From Luteolibacter sp. Y139 (lineage in GTDB: Bacteria > Verrucomicrobiota > Verrucomicrobiia > Verrucomicrobiales > Akkermansiaceae): a stretch of 64,000 nucleotides of DNA. Where the stretch lies: the NCBI RefSeq assembly GCF_038066715.1, contig NZ_JBBUKT010000002.1, positions 248,001-312,000 of the forward strand. Reading direction: 5' to 3'. Shown in pieces: positions 1-7,382 of this stretch (position 1 is the first letter of the stretch; each line of letters opens with the position of its first letter). The notes under the pieces are model-generated. The model searched no databases, was not told the DNA's origin, and worked only from the letters and a program-made list of their open reading frames with translations. Made by a program: the position numbers and the translations under genes.

Positions 1-619
1 CGGCGATCTCGGCGAGCATGGCACCGTCGCGGATGGCGGCGTGCTTGATGACTTCGGCGAAGCCCTCGCGGTATTCGCGGCCGGGCAGGGTGGCGAGCAC
101 GGCGGGATCGACGATGACGAGCCGCGGCTGGTGGAAGGCACCGAGGAGGTTCTTGCCCTCCGGCAGGTTCACACCGGTCTTGCCGCCGACGGAGGAGTCG
201 ACCTGGGCGACGATGGTGGTGGGGATTTGGACGAAGGGAATGCCGCGGTAGAAGATGGCGGCAACGAAGCCGGCGAGGTCGCCGACGACTCCACCGCCGA
301 GGGCGATGACGAAGGAACGGCGGTCGTGGCCGGCGGCGGCGAGGGAGGAGCAGAGGACCTCGGCCTGGGCCATCGACTTCGAGGCTTCGCCGGCGGGGAG
401 AGTGTGGAGGGTGGGGGCGAAGCCTCCGGCGATGAGTGCCTCGGTGAGGGCGGCGGCGTGGAAGTGGCCGACCGTTTCATCGGTGATGATGGCGGCTTTT
501 CCGGAGAGGCCGGCGGAGCGGAGGGCATCGCCCGCGCGGGCGAGCAGGCCATTTTCCACGCGGACTTCGTAAGACCGCTCTCCCAGATCGACATACACGC
601 TCGGCATGCGGCGGAGCAT
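1..619 (-). CDS. aroB: 3-dehydroquinate synthase, N-terminal part (runs off window start)
   Basis: Cytoplasmic enzyme of the shikimate pathway, converting DAHP to 3-dehydroquinate with NAD and a divalent metal. About 206 residues are visible and the 3' end lies beyond base 1. The translation shows the AroB nucleotide-binding stretch ALGGGVVGDLAGFVA, followed by RGIPFVQIPTT, QVDSSVGGKTGVN and GFAEVIKHA, which hold family metal and substrate residues (Asp-Lys and the Glu-Lys-His region). Two in-frame ATGs are possible, at 619 (MLRRMPSV) and 607 (MPSV); I use the longer. The exonuclease gene at 676 is upstream in the same direction with a 56-base gap, so the two may be co-transcribed. Confidence 0.95.
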   Translation of the reverse strand, partial: MLRRMPSVYVDLGERSYEVRVENGLLARAGDALRSAGLSGKAAIITDETVGHFHAAALTEALIAGGFAPTLHTLPAGEASKSMAQAEVLCSSLAAAGHDRRSFVIALGGGVVGDLAGFVAAIFYRGIPFVQIPTTIVAQVDSSVGGKTGVNLPEGKNLLGAFHQPRLVIVDPAVLATLPGREYREGFAEVIKHAAIRDGAMLAEIA

Positions 620-675
620 GGGAGGCGGGGGGAGAGGGAGGCAAGCCCGGTAGGTAGCGGATGTAGTCAGTATGA

Positions 676-1323
676 CTACCGGCGGAGGCGGTGCCAGCTG
701 GCGGTGTCGGGGTGGAGGAGCGTATCAAGGGGGCGGCCGGCGAGGTCGTGGTGGGTGATGACGTGCTCTAGCAGGAGGAGGGAGGCGACGGCGTCGTAGA
801 GGGCATCGTGCCAACGGCCGCCGGGGTGGTGGGTTTCGAGGACGTGGGCGAGGCCGCGGCTTTCGCAGAGGGCGGAGAGCGAGTGGTCCGGGAGGTCCGG
901 CCAGGCGGCACGGGAGAGGAGGAGGGTATCGACCCACGGACCGAAACCGTGGCCGGGGAAGGCGCGGAGGAAGCGCTTTTCGGTGCCCTTGCCGTGGGCG
1001 ACGACGACGGCCCCGGCGAGGTGCTTTTTCATCTGCGGCCAGAGGGAGAGCAGGGCCGGGGCACCATGGAGGTCCTCATCCCGGATGCCGTGGACCTTGC
1101 GGGCGGACCAGGTGATGGGGGCGTCACTGGCGAGGTAGGACATGAAGCGCTCGCCGTGGCCATCGGCGGCGGACCAGGTGGCGAGGCCGACCTGCACCGG
1201 GACATCCGTGCGGCCGCGGGCGGCACCGGCCGACTCGAAGTCGATGGCGGCAAAACGGCAGTCCCCGATGGTCACGGGGGAAGGGCAGCACGGGGGCGGG
1301 CGGGTTGGCGATGGGAAAAGCAT
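676..1323 (-). CDS. DnaQ-like DEDDh 3'-5' exonuclease
   Basis: Predicted 3'-5' exonuclease of the DnaQ/RNase T fold, about 215 residues. Exo I is FAAIDFES (Asp and Glu metal ligands), Exo II is the VAHGKGTEKRFL region, where a Glu stands in the usual Asp place, and Exo III is HDALYDAVAS (His and Asp). There is no polymerase or BRCT domain, so it is a stand-alone nuclease that could act as a proofreading-like or RNA-processing enzyme; the substrate cannot be read from sequence. The ATG at 1323 is used because the longer reading would run upstream towards the divergent gene at 1377. A GTG at 1275, just before the first strand, is an alternative start. It lies directly upstream of aroB on the same strand. 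Confidence 0.8.
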   Translation of the reverse strand: MLFPSPTRPPPCCPSPVTIGDCRFAAIDFESAGAARGRTDVPVQVGLATWSAADGHGERFMSYLASDAPITWSARKVHGIRDEDLHGAPALLSLWPQMKKHLAGAVVVAHGKGTEKRFLRAFPGHGFGPWVDTLLLSRAAWPDLPDHSLSALCESRGLAHVLETHHPGGRWHDALYDAVASLLLLEHVITHHDLAGRPLDTLLHPDTASWHRLRR

Positions 1324-1376
1324 CGGATGGGGGCTTGCCAAGGGGGGCCCGGTGGCGAAAGTTCCGGCGCTCCTGA

Positions 1377-2249
1377 ATGGCGGAACGCCGCACACCCCTT
1401 TGGCTCTGGCCGAATTTGCTCAGCTTGGACGCACCGATCGTCGCGGTGGTGTGGCTGGGGATGTTTGCCCGGGTGTGGCTTGGTTACCTGGAATGGCAAA
1501 GCTATCTCGCGCTGGGACTGGCGGTCTGGGTGATCTATGTGGTGGACCGCATTCTCGACGTGAAACTGCTGCACGCGGATGACCCGCGGCTGGGACCGCG
1601 GCACGCCTTCGTGAAGCGGAATCAGAAGAAGCTCGGCTGGCTGGCGGTGGCGGCGGGGCTGGGCTGCGTGTTCATGGCGTTCTTCGTGTTGCCGTCGCGC
1701 CTGATCGGTCTTCCCACGGAAATCGGTTACCTGCTGCCAGCCGGGATCCTGACCTTCGTGTTCTTTTCGATGAATCTGGCATCTGCCGGAAATCCGGAGA
1801 TCCCGCACCTGCGGAACCTGCTGGCCGGGGTGACCTTCTCCTTCGGCACGGCGATGCTGGCGCACATGCACATCGGCTCGGAGGGGGTCTTCCACCTGCT
1901 GCAGTCGCGGGAGATGCTGTGCTTCGCGCTGCTGTGCGCGGTGAACATTTCGGCGATTCACTTCTGGGAGCAATCGCGGCAATCGCGCGACGAGGACTTC
2001 AAGGCGGCGCATGAGCTGGCGCTGACCCTGCCGCTCGGGGTTCTCGGGGCGGCGTGCATTCTCTCTGCGGGGATGGACGAGGAAACGACCGGACGGCCGT
2101 TTTTCTATGCGGTGCTGATTTCGGCGGCGCTGCTGTTCATCCTGAACCGCCAGCGGGAGCGCTTCTCGATGGATGCGCTGCGGGTGCTGGCAGATGTGGC
2201 GCTGGTGGCACCGTTCCCGATTTTCTGGCTGCTTTCGAGTTCCAGATAG
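1377..2249 (+). CDS. Polytopic membrane protein, UbiA-prenyltransferase-like
   Basis: A 290-residue integral membrane protein with about seven to eight hydrophobic segments. Near residues 55-80 there is a DRILDVK motif followed by a basic stretch (RHAFVKRNQKK). This recalls the first Asp-rich loop of UbiA-type prenyltransferases, although the canonical NDxxDxxxD is not intact. A second RNLLAGVTFSFG segment resembles the start of their second half. I therefore call it UbiA-like by fold only and do not name a substrate. It is the first gene of the plus-strand run that continues with adk 42 bases downstream. An ordinary polytopic protein of unknown function is the alternative. Confidence 0.55.
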   Translation: MAERRTPLWLWPNLLSLDAPIVAVVWLGMFARVWLGYLEWQSYLALGLAVWVIYVVDRILDVKLLHADDPRLGPRHAFVKRNQKKLGWLAVAAGLGCVFMAFFVLPSRLIGLPTEIGYLLPAGILTFVFFSMNLASAGNPEIPHLRNLLAGVTFSFGTAMLAHMHIGSEGVFHLLQSREMLCFALLCAVNISAIHFWEQSRQSRDEDFKAAHELALTLPLGVLGAACILSAGMDEETTGRPFFYAVLISAALLFILNRQRERFSMDALRVLADVALVAPFPIFWLLSSSR

Positions 2250-2291
2250 CGCTTGCGGCAGATTGCCGTGGGCCTTTATCTCACGCCTCTC

Positions 2292-2924
2292 ATGTCGAAG
2301 GCACTCGATATCAAACGCCCTGCTTTCCTGATCCTCGGCGCGCCGGGGTCGGGCAAAGGAACCCAGGGGAAAATCCTCGGCTCGATCCCGCGCTTCTTCC
2401 ACTGCGCGTGTGGCGATGTGTTCCGCTCCCTCGACACGCGCACGCCGATCGGCCGACGCTTCGTCGACTACTCGAGCCGTGGTGAGCTGGTGCCGGACGA
2501 GCTGACGATCGAGCTATGGAAGGCGCAGGTGGACAACTGGCGCGAGTCCCACGTTTACAAGCCGGACATCGATTTCCTGGTGCTGGATGGCATCCCGCGC
2601 AACGTGCCACAGGCGGAGATGATCTCGGAGTTCCTGCACATCCATCAGGTCTTCCACCTTTCCTGCCCGGATCGCGAGGAACTGGCGCGCCGCATGAGAA
2701 AGCGGGCGCTGAAGGACAACCGGATGGACGACGCGTCCGACCGCGTGATCCAGCAGCGGATCGCCACCTACGAGGGCGAGACCAAGCCGATCCTGGACTA
2801 CTACTCGACCGCACTGGTGACGGACATCGATGCGACGCAGCCGCCGGTGAAGGTGCTGAATGACATCATTTCGAAGATCGTTTCGCTTCCGGCTTATCAG
2901 GAAGTGGCCAAGGTGGTGGCATGA
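2292..2924 (+). CDS. adk: Adenylate kinase, short type without LID insert
   Basis: Cytoplasmic nucleotide kinase (ATP + AMP to 2 ADP), 210 residues. The P-loop GAPGSGKGTQ is at residues 16-25, the AMP-binding region has the CGDVFR element, and the LDGIPRN motif corresponds to the usual LDGFPR. The segment where long bacterial Adk proteins carry a LID domain is only a short basic loop, so this is a short-form enzyme. The ATG at 2292 is chosen over an upstream TTG at 2253 because homology begins there. The stop overlaps the fmt start by four bases (ATGA), which indicates translational coupling. Confidence 0.93.
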   Translation: MSKALDIKRPAFLILGAPGSGKGTQGKILGSIPRFFHCACGDVFRSLDTRTPIGRRFVDYSSRGELVPDELTIELWKAQVDNWRESHVYKPDIDFLVLDGIPRNVPQAEMISEFLHIHQVFHLSCPDREELARRMRKRALKDNRMDDASDRVIQQRIATYEGETKPILDYYSTALVTDIDATQPPVKVLNDIISKIVSLPAYQEVAKVVA

Positions 2925-3853
2925 GTTTGGCGGACGCGCGGGTGGTGTTTTTTGGCAGCGGGGAGATCGCGATTCCCGCGTTCCGCCGCTTGATTGCGGA
3001 TGGGCCGCGGCCGTTGGCGCTGGTGACGCAGCCGGACAAGCCGGCGGGGCGGCATCGTGAGCTGACGCCGCCGCCGATCAAGCGGGTGGCTCTGGAGGCG
3101 GGGATTCCCGTGCTCCAGCCAGAGAGTGTGCGGGATGAGGCGAGTCTGGAGGAGCTGCGTGCCCTCGCACCGGATGTGATCGTGGTGATGGCCTACGGAC
3201 AGATTTTGCCGAAGGCATTGATCGCCATTCCGCGGATTGCCTGCATCAACCTGCATGCGTCGATTTTGCCGCGGCATCGTGGGGCCTCCTGCTTGCAGGC
3301 GGCGATCGACGAAGGCGATGCCGAGACCGGGATCACGGTGATGCACGTGGTGCCGAAGCTGGATGCGGGCGACATCATTCACGCGGTGGCCACGCCGATC
3401 GGCGCGGAGGAAACCGGCGGCTCGCTGCATGACCGGATGGCGGAGGTGGCGGCGGAGGCCTTGGCCCAAGCGTTACCGGGGATTCTCGGCGGAACCGCTT
3501 CCCGGACGCCGCAAGACGGGGAACGGTCGACCTACGCGCCGAAGTTGGAGCGCGAGCACGGGCGGATCGACTGGACGTGGGATGCGGAGCGGCTCGCCCG
3601 GCGCATCCGCGCCTATGAGCCGTGGCCCGGGACCTGGACGAGCTTCGACGGCAAGCGGATCAAGATTTTCCCGGCGAGGGCCGGGTCGGGGGCTGCCGGT
3701 GAGCCGGGATCCCTGAGTGTGGTGGAGGGCGAGGTCCGGGTCGCCTGTGGCGAAGGATTTCTCGTGCTGGGCGAAGTCCAGCCGGACGGATCGCGGCGGA
3801 TGCCGGCGCGGGATTGGGTGAAGGGGCTGCGGAGTTTGCCGGCTTTCGGGTAG
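2921..3853 (+). CDS. fmt: Methionyl-tRNA formyltransferase
   Basis: Formylates initiator Met-tRNA using 10-formyl-tetrahydrofolate; cytoplasmic; 310 residues, the usual size. Diagnostic features are VVFFGSGEIAIPAFRRL at the N-terminus, the catalytic Asn-His region INLHASILPRHRGAS, and LDAGDII. The C-terminal OB-like domain follows with the EPWPGTWT element. The start codon overlaps the adk stop, so adk and fmt form a coupled pair. The usual partner gene def (peptide deformylase) is not adjacent. Confidence 0.95.
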   Translation: MSLADARVVFFGSGEIAIPAFRRLIADGPRPLALVTQPDKPAGRHRELTPPPIKRVALEAGIPVLQPESVRDEASLEELRALAPDVIVVMAYGQILPKALIAIPRIACINLHASILPRHRGASCLQAAIDEGDAETGITVMHVVPKLDAGDIIHAVATPIGAEETGGSLHDRMAEVAAEALAQALPGILGGTASRTPQDGERSTYAPKLEREHGRIDWTWDAERLARRIRAYEPWPGTWTSFDGKRIKIFPARAGSGAAGEPGSLSVVEGEVRVACGEGFLVLGEVQPDGSRRMPARDWVKGLRSLPAFG

Positions 3854-3902
3854 GCAACGCTGGCGGCTTGTTTTTTCAGCATTTCGCCGCAGGCTCGGGA
3901 CT

Positions 3903-4442
3903 GTGAAACCGTTGCTCCTGCTGCTTGCTCTGGCCCTGCCCGTGGTGGCCACCACCATTTCCGTGGTGCCGATCCACGAGCCGCTGAGCATGCACGGGAC
4001 GGACGTGGACGAAGGCATCACCGAGACCGGGGAGGCGCTCCAGGCGACGGTGACCGCCCGCCCGATGGCGCTCTCCGGCGCATTTCCCGAGGCGCTGGTG
4101 GAAGCCATCCGCACTCCTCACAAGTTCCCGACGAACAGTCCGAACTACAAGGTGGACGAGGTGAACCTGCTGGTCCTGTGCAACGTGGGGATCACCGCGG
4201 AGGGGAAGGACGACGGCCTGCATGTGGCCCTGAATGTTTCCCATCTGGCGGTGCCGGAAGGGGTGGATCTCACCGCGCGGCAGGTGTTGAAGCTGGCTCT
4301 GGTGGCGATTCACAAGACCTTGGAGGACTACCAAGGGCCGCAGATGGCGCCTCTTCACGTGCATGTTGCCATCGAAGGCGTGAGCGATGACACGGCCTCG
4401 CTGAAGGATCTGGAGACGACCTACAAGCTGGAGGGCGAGTGA
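3903..4442 (+). CDS. Secreted protein of unknown function
   Basis: A 179-residue protein with a clear Sec signal peptide (MKPLLLLLALALPVVA and a cleavage region near residue 17). The mature part is a soluble mixed alpha/beta sequence with no recognised motif, no cysteine pair that suggests a haem or metal site, and no second membrane segment. It lies between fmt and pyrH in the same orientation, 49 bases after fmt and 63 bases before pyrH. The reading frame has the high third-position GC of its neighbours, which supports it being real. Likely periplasmic; function unknown. Confidence 0.75.
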   Translation: MKPLLLLLALALPVVATTISVVPIHEPLSMHGTDVDEGITETGEALQATVTARPMALSGAFPEALVEAIRTPHKFPTNSPNYKVDEVNLLVLCNVGITAEGKDDGLHVALNVSHLAVPEGVDLTARQVLKLALVAIHKTLEDYQGPQMAPLHVHVAIEGVSDDTASLKDLETTYKLEGE

Positions 4443-4505
4443 ACCGCCTTTTGCCTTTCCAAAAGTAGCTGCTGCCTGCTTGGATCGCGCAACGCCAGCC
4501 ATCGA

Positions 4506-5252
4506 ATGAGTTCGTCCCCACCCCGCTACAAGAGAGCCATCCTTAAACTCAGCGGGGAAGCCCTCCGAGAACCCGGCAGCACCGATAACATCTCACCGGA
4601 GATCGTCGAACGGATCGCGCGAGAGGTGCGCGAGGCCTTGGCTCCCGGCGACTTGCAGTTAGGGATCGTGGTCGGCGGCGGGAACTTCTGGCGCGGTGCC
4701 TCTGCCAGTGCCCGCGGCATGGACCGTGCGACGGCCGACTATGTGGGCATGCTTGCCACGGTGATGAACTCGCTGGCGCTCCAGGGCTCGATGGAACATC
4801 ACGGTGTGACCTGCGTGGTCCAGTCGGCGATCGAGATGAAGAACGTCGCCGAGACCTTCATCCGCCGGAAAGCCGAGCGACATCTCAACGACGGCCGGGT
4901 GGTGATTTTCGCCGCCGGCACCGGAAGCCCGTTCTTCTCCACCGACACCACCGCCGCGCTCCGTGCCAGCGAGATGAGTGCGGATGTCGTTTTCAAGGCG
5001 ACCATGGTGGACGGTGTCTACGATTCCGATCCGAAGAAGAATCCGGACGCGAAGAAGTTCTCCCGTGTTTCCTTCCATGACTGCATTTCGAAGCAGTTCA
5101 AGGTGATGGACGCCACCGCCTTCAGCCTGTGCATGGACAACCACATCCCGATCGTGATTTTCGATCTCGGCAAAGAGGGCAACATCACCCGTGCGCTGCG
5201 CGGGGAATCGATCGGCACCATCGTCGATGGCGAGGAAACCGTGCTCGCCTGA
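4506..5252 (+). CDS. pyrH: UMP kinase
   Basis: Bacterial-type UMP kinase of the amino acid kinase fold (UMP + ATP to UDP + ADP), 248 residues, cytoplasmic and normally hexameric. Motifs are KLSGEAL near the N-terminus, [11 protein letters not shown] for phosphate binding, the [10 protein letters not shown] helix, and [17 protein letters not shown], which forms the UMP/ATP site. The gene is followed 23 bases later by frr, the conserved pyrH-frr order seen in most bacteria. Confidence 0.97.
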   Translation: MSSSPPRYKRAILKLSGEALREPGSTDNISPEIVERIAREVREALAPGDLQLGIVVGGGNFWRGASASARGMDRATADYVGMLATVMNSLALQGSMEHHGVTCVVQSAIEMKNVAETFIRRKAERHLNDGRVVIFAAGTGSPFFSTDTTAALRASEMSADVVFKATMVDGVYDSDPKKNPDAKKFSRVSFHDCISKQFKVMDATAFSLCMDNHIPIVIFDLGKEGNITRALRGESIGTIVDGEETVLA

Positions 5253-5275
5253 CTTTCTAACAAATCCTTCCCGCA

Positions 5276-5842
5276 ATGGATCCGGAAACCGCTATTCTTG
5301 AGACTGAAGAGGCCATGGAAAAGGCCGTGGAGTACCTGCACCACGAGTTCGCCACGGTCCGCACCGGCAAGGCCTCGCCCAGCCTGGTCGAAAACATCGA
5401 TGTCCATGTGCACAGCTACGGCAGCACGATGAAGCTCAAACAGCTCGCGATGATCACCGCACCGGAAGCGCGGTTGCTGGAGGTGAAGGTATTCGATCCG
5501 GCGACGACTCAGGACGTGGAGCGGGCGATTCGCGAGTCGCGCCTGGGCCTGAATCCGGCGGCGGCTGGTATTTCACTGCGCATTCCGATTCCCGAGCTTT
5601 CCGAGGAGCGGCGTATCCAGATGGTGAAGCTGATCAAGCAGATCGCCGAGGAGGGGAAGGTCCGCGTCCGCAGTGCTCGCAAGGAGGGCATGGATGCCGC
5701 GAAGAAGATGAAGGCTGACAATTTGCTGACCGAGGACGGCCAGAAGGATCACGAGGCCGAGGTGCAGAAGCTGACCGACAAGTATGTGAAGATTGTCGAC
5801 GAGCTGGTGGTGGCGAAGGAGAAGGAAGTGATGAAGGTCTGA
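5276..5842 (+). CDS. frr: Ribosome recycling factor
   Basis: Frees ribosomes from mRNA after termination together with EF-G. At 188 residues it is the normal length for a three-helix-bundle plus beta/alpha/beta domain protein. Family motifs include the N-terminal helix with RTGKASPSLVE and the conserved C-terminal pair VRSARKEGMDAAKK and LTDKYVKIVDEL. It is the last gene of the plus-strand run; a palindromic repeat (5852-5909) fills the short space before the convergent lipB. Confidence 0.97.
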   Translation: MDPETAILETEEAMEKAVEYLHHEFATVRTGKASPSLVENIDVHVHSYGSTMKLKQLAMITAPEARLLEVKVFDPATTQDVERAIRESRLGLNPAAAGISLRIPIPELSEERRIQMVKLIKQIAEEGKVRVRSARKEGMDAAKKMKADNLLTEDGQKDHEAEVQKLTDKYVKIVDELVVAKEKEVMKV

Positions 5843-5851
5843 TGGGGCGTT

Positions 5852-5909
5852 GAGGGGTGTGGGCGTTCCGTCCACACCGCGTCGACGAAACGTCGACACC
5901 CCTTATGGT
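5852..5909. repeat. 58-bp palindromic interspersed repeat, copy 1
   Basis: The element lies between the convergent genes frr and lipB. It holds two small hairpins, GGTGTGG/CCACACC (5856-5862 with 5872-5878) and GTCGACG/CGTCGAC (5881-5887 with 5891-5897, loop AAA). An outer pairing, AGGGGTGT with ACACCCCT (5853-5860 with 5896-5903), can close them. It aligns without gaps to 33505-33562 with 42 of 58 identical positions, and several differences are paired across the stems. It resembles a REP-like or small non-autonomous element. It could act as a bidirectional terminator, although there is no strong T run. Confidence 0.75.
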
Positions 5910-5913
5910 CCGG

Positions 5914-6537
5914 CTACGCGCGGGCGAAGAGCTTTCCGAAGTGCGGCACGAAGGCGTCCGCGAAGTCCGCAACGCTTACCGGCTTGCGGGCTTCTTGTTG
6001 AACGCTGCTCATGATCACGCCGTCGATGCCGCAGGGCGTGATGGCGAAGAAGGGTAGCAGCGATTCCGGTGTGATGTTGATCGCGAAGCCGTGCATGGAG
6101 ATCCACTTGCGCACGCCGACGCCGATGGAGGCTAGCTTGCGGTTCTCTACCCAGACGCCGGTGAGGCCCTCGCGACGGCCAGCGGGGATGCCGAAGTCGC
6201 GGCAGGTGAGAATGAGGGCTTCCTCGATGCCGCGGAGGTGGGCGTGGAGGTCGCGATTGCGTTCGCGCAGGTCGAGGATGGGGTAGCCGACGAGTTGGCC
6301 GGGGCCGTGATAGGTGGCTTGGCCGCCGCGGTTGGTTTCGACGACGGGGGCGGGAAGCATTGCGGTGTCCCGTAGGGAGGACTGATCGCGGAGGCGGCCG
6401 ATGGTGTAGACGGGTGCGTGCTCTAACAGGAAGAGGGTTTCCTCGCCGGTGGCGTTGAGGAGAGCGTCGACGGCGGCGTCCTGTTGTTTGAGGCCGTCTT
6501 CGTAGGTGATGTTGGTGCCTAGATGGACGGTTTTCAT
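5914..6537 (-). CDS. lipB: Lipoyl(octanoyl) transferase
   Basis: Transfers octanoate from acyl carrier protein to lipoate-dependent enzyme domains; cytoplasmic; 207 residues. The sequence shows the family core RGGQATYHGPGQLVGYP, the catalytic lysine in RKLASIGVG and the catalytic cysteine in ITPCGIDG. Its ATG overlaps the ruvC stop by four bases, so the two are translated as one operon. No lipA is seen in this window. Confidence 0.95.
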   Translation of the reverse strand: MKTVHLGTNITYEDGLKQQDAAVDALLNATGEETLFLLEHAPVYTIGRLRDQSSLRDTAMLPAPVVETNRGGQATYHGPGQLVGYPILDLRERNRDLHAHLRGIEEALILTCRDFGIPAGRREGLTGVWVENRKLASIGVGVRKWISMHGFAINITPESLLPFFAITPCGIDGVIMSSVQQEARKPVSVADFADAFVPHFGKLFARA

Positions 6538-7037
6538 ACCTGACGTCGTTCGAGCATTTTGGCCTTCAGGGGGTCGGATGCCTGGAGATGGGCGAGGCCG
6601 ATTGCGAGGGCGTCGGCGGCGTCGTGGGGAGGGGTTTCAGAAAGGCCTAACAGAGCGCGGACCATGAAGGCGACTTGCTGCTTGTCGGCCTTCCCTTTAC
6701 CGGTGACGGCCATCTTCACCTTCATCGGCGCGTATTCGTATACGCTCAGGCCCGCATCAGCGGCTGCGATGAGTGCGGCGGCGCGGGCGGCACCCATGGA
6801 GATGGCGGTGCGGTGGGACTGCACGTAGATGATGCCTTCCACCGCGACTTCGTCGGGCTGGTACTTTTCGATGACGTTCCGCAGGTGGGTGCGGACTGCT
6901 GCGAGTGCGGCAGACTGGGGGAGGCGATCGGGAATCGAGATCACGTCGAAGGCCAGGGCGTGGGCCTTGTGCCCGTCGCCTTCAACGACGGCGTAGCCGG
7001 TGTTTCGCACTGCGGGGTCGATGGCGAGGACGCGCAT
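6534..7037 (-). CDS. ruvC: Crossover junction endodeoxyribonuclease RuvC
   Basis: Holliday junction resolvase that works with RuvAB in recombination repair, 167 residues from the ATG at 7037. The four acidic catalytic residues are present: Asp7 in LAIDPAVRN, Glu67 in VAVEGIIY, and Asp139/Asp142 in HDAADALAIG. An ATG four codons upstream (7049) is possible, but the family normally starts with a short MRVLAID-type N-terminus. ruvA and ruvB are not nearby; the gene is coupled to lipB instead. Confidence 0.95.
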   Translation of the reverse strand: MRVLAIDPAVRNTGYAVVEGDGHKAHALAFDVISIPDRLPQSAALAAVRTHLRNVIEKYQPDEVAVEGIIYVQSHRTAISMGAARAAALIAAADAGLSVYEYAPMKVKMAVTGKGKADKQQVAFMVRALLGLSETPPHDAADALAIGLAHLQASDPLKAKMLERRQV

Positions 7038-7065
7038 GATCGTGAGCAATTATCGAGGTTCTCCC

Positions 7066-7374
7066 TTAACGTTCAGAGCTTCTCGACAAGGTCCTTACCG
7101 CATTGCCCTGCGAGCGCGAGGAGAGGGCCATGATTCCTTGGAAGATAGCGATCAATCCGAAAGCGATTGCTGCTCCAGCAGCTTCTTCAGCTTTGGCAGG
7201 AACCTCAAAAAACAGCCAGAGCATGACTCCCGCCGCGATGAAGAAGACCACTGCCAAGCCAGCACAGAGCCGGGTCTTTACCCGCAGTCGCTGCTCCCAA
7301 GCGTCCAGCTGCTTTTGCAGGGCCTCCGAACTTGCGAGAGCTTCGTCGAGATCCTGCTTCCCAGTCTGGCTCAT
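7066..7374 (-). CDS. Small two-helix membrane protein, unknown
   Basis: A 102-residue protein with a soluble N-terminal helix (coiled-coil-like, residues 5-35) and two membrane-spanning segments at about 36-55 and 66-84, then a basic tail. No family is recognised. It starts only eight bases after the DEAD-box helicase gene ends, on the same strand, which suggests co-transcription. Third-position GC is weaker than in its neighbours, so it is less certain than the flanking genes. Confidence 0.6.
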   Translation of the reverse strand: MSQTGKQDLDEALASSEALQKQLDAWEQRLRVKTRLCAGLAVVFFIAAGVMLWLFFEVPAKAEEAAGAAIAFGLIAIFQGIMALSSRSQGNAVRTLSRSSER

Positions 7375-7382
7375 GGCGGATG

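Noticed and set aside
41-799. Long plus-strand open frame opposite aroB and the exonuclease
   Set aside because: Its translation is rich in Gly/Glu/Asp repeats typical of antisense frames in GC-rich DNA, and the minus strand encodes a clear AroB with catalytic motifs.
1272-2402. 376-codon minus-strand frame across the UbiA-like gene
   Set aside because: Translation is Arg/His/Gln-rich low complexity with no motif; the plus-strand gene has coherent membrane helices.
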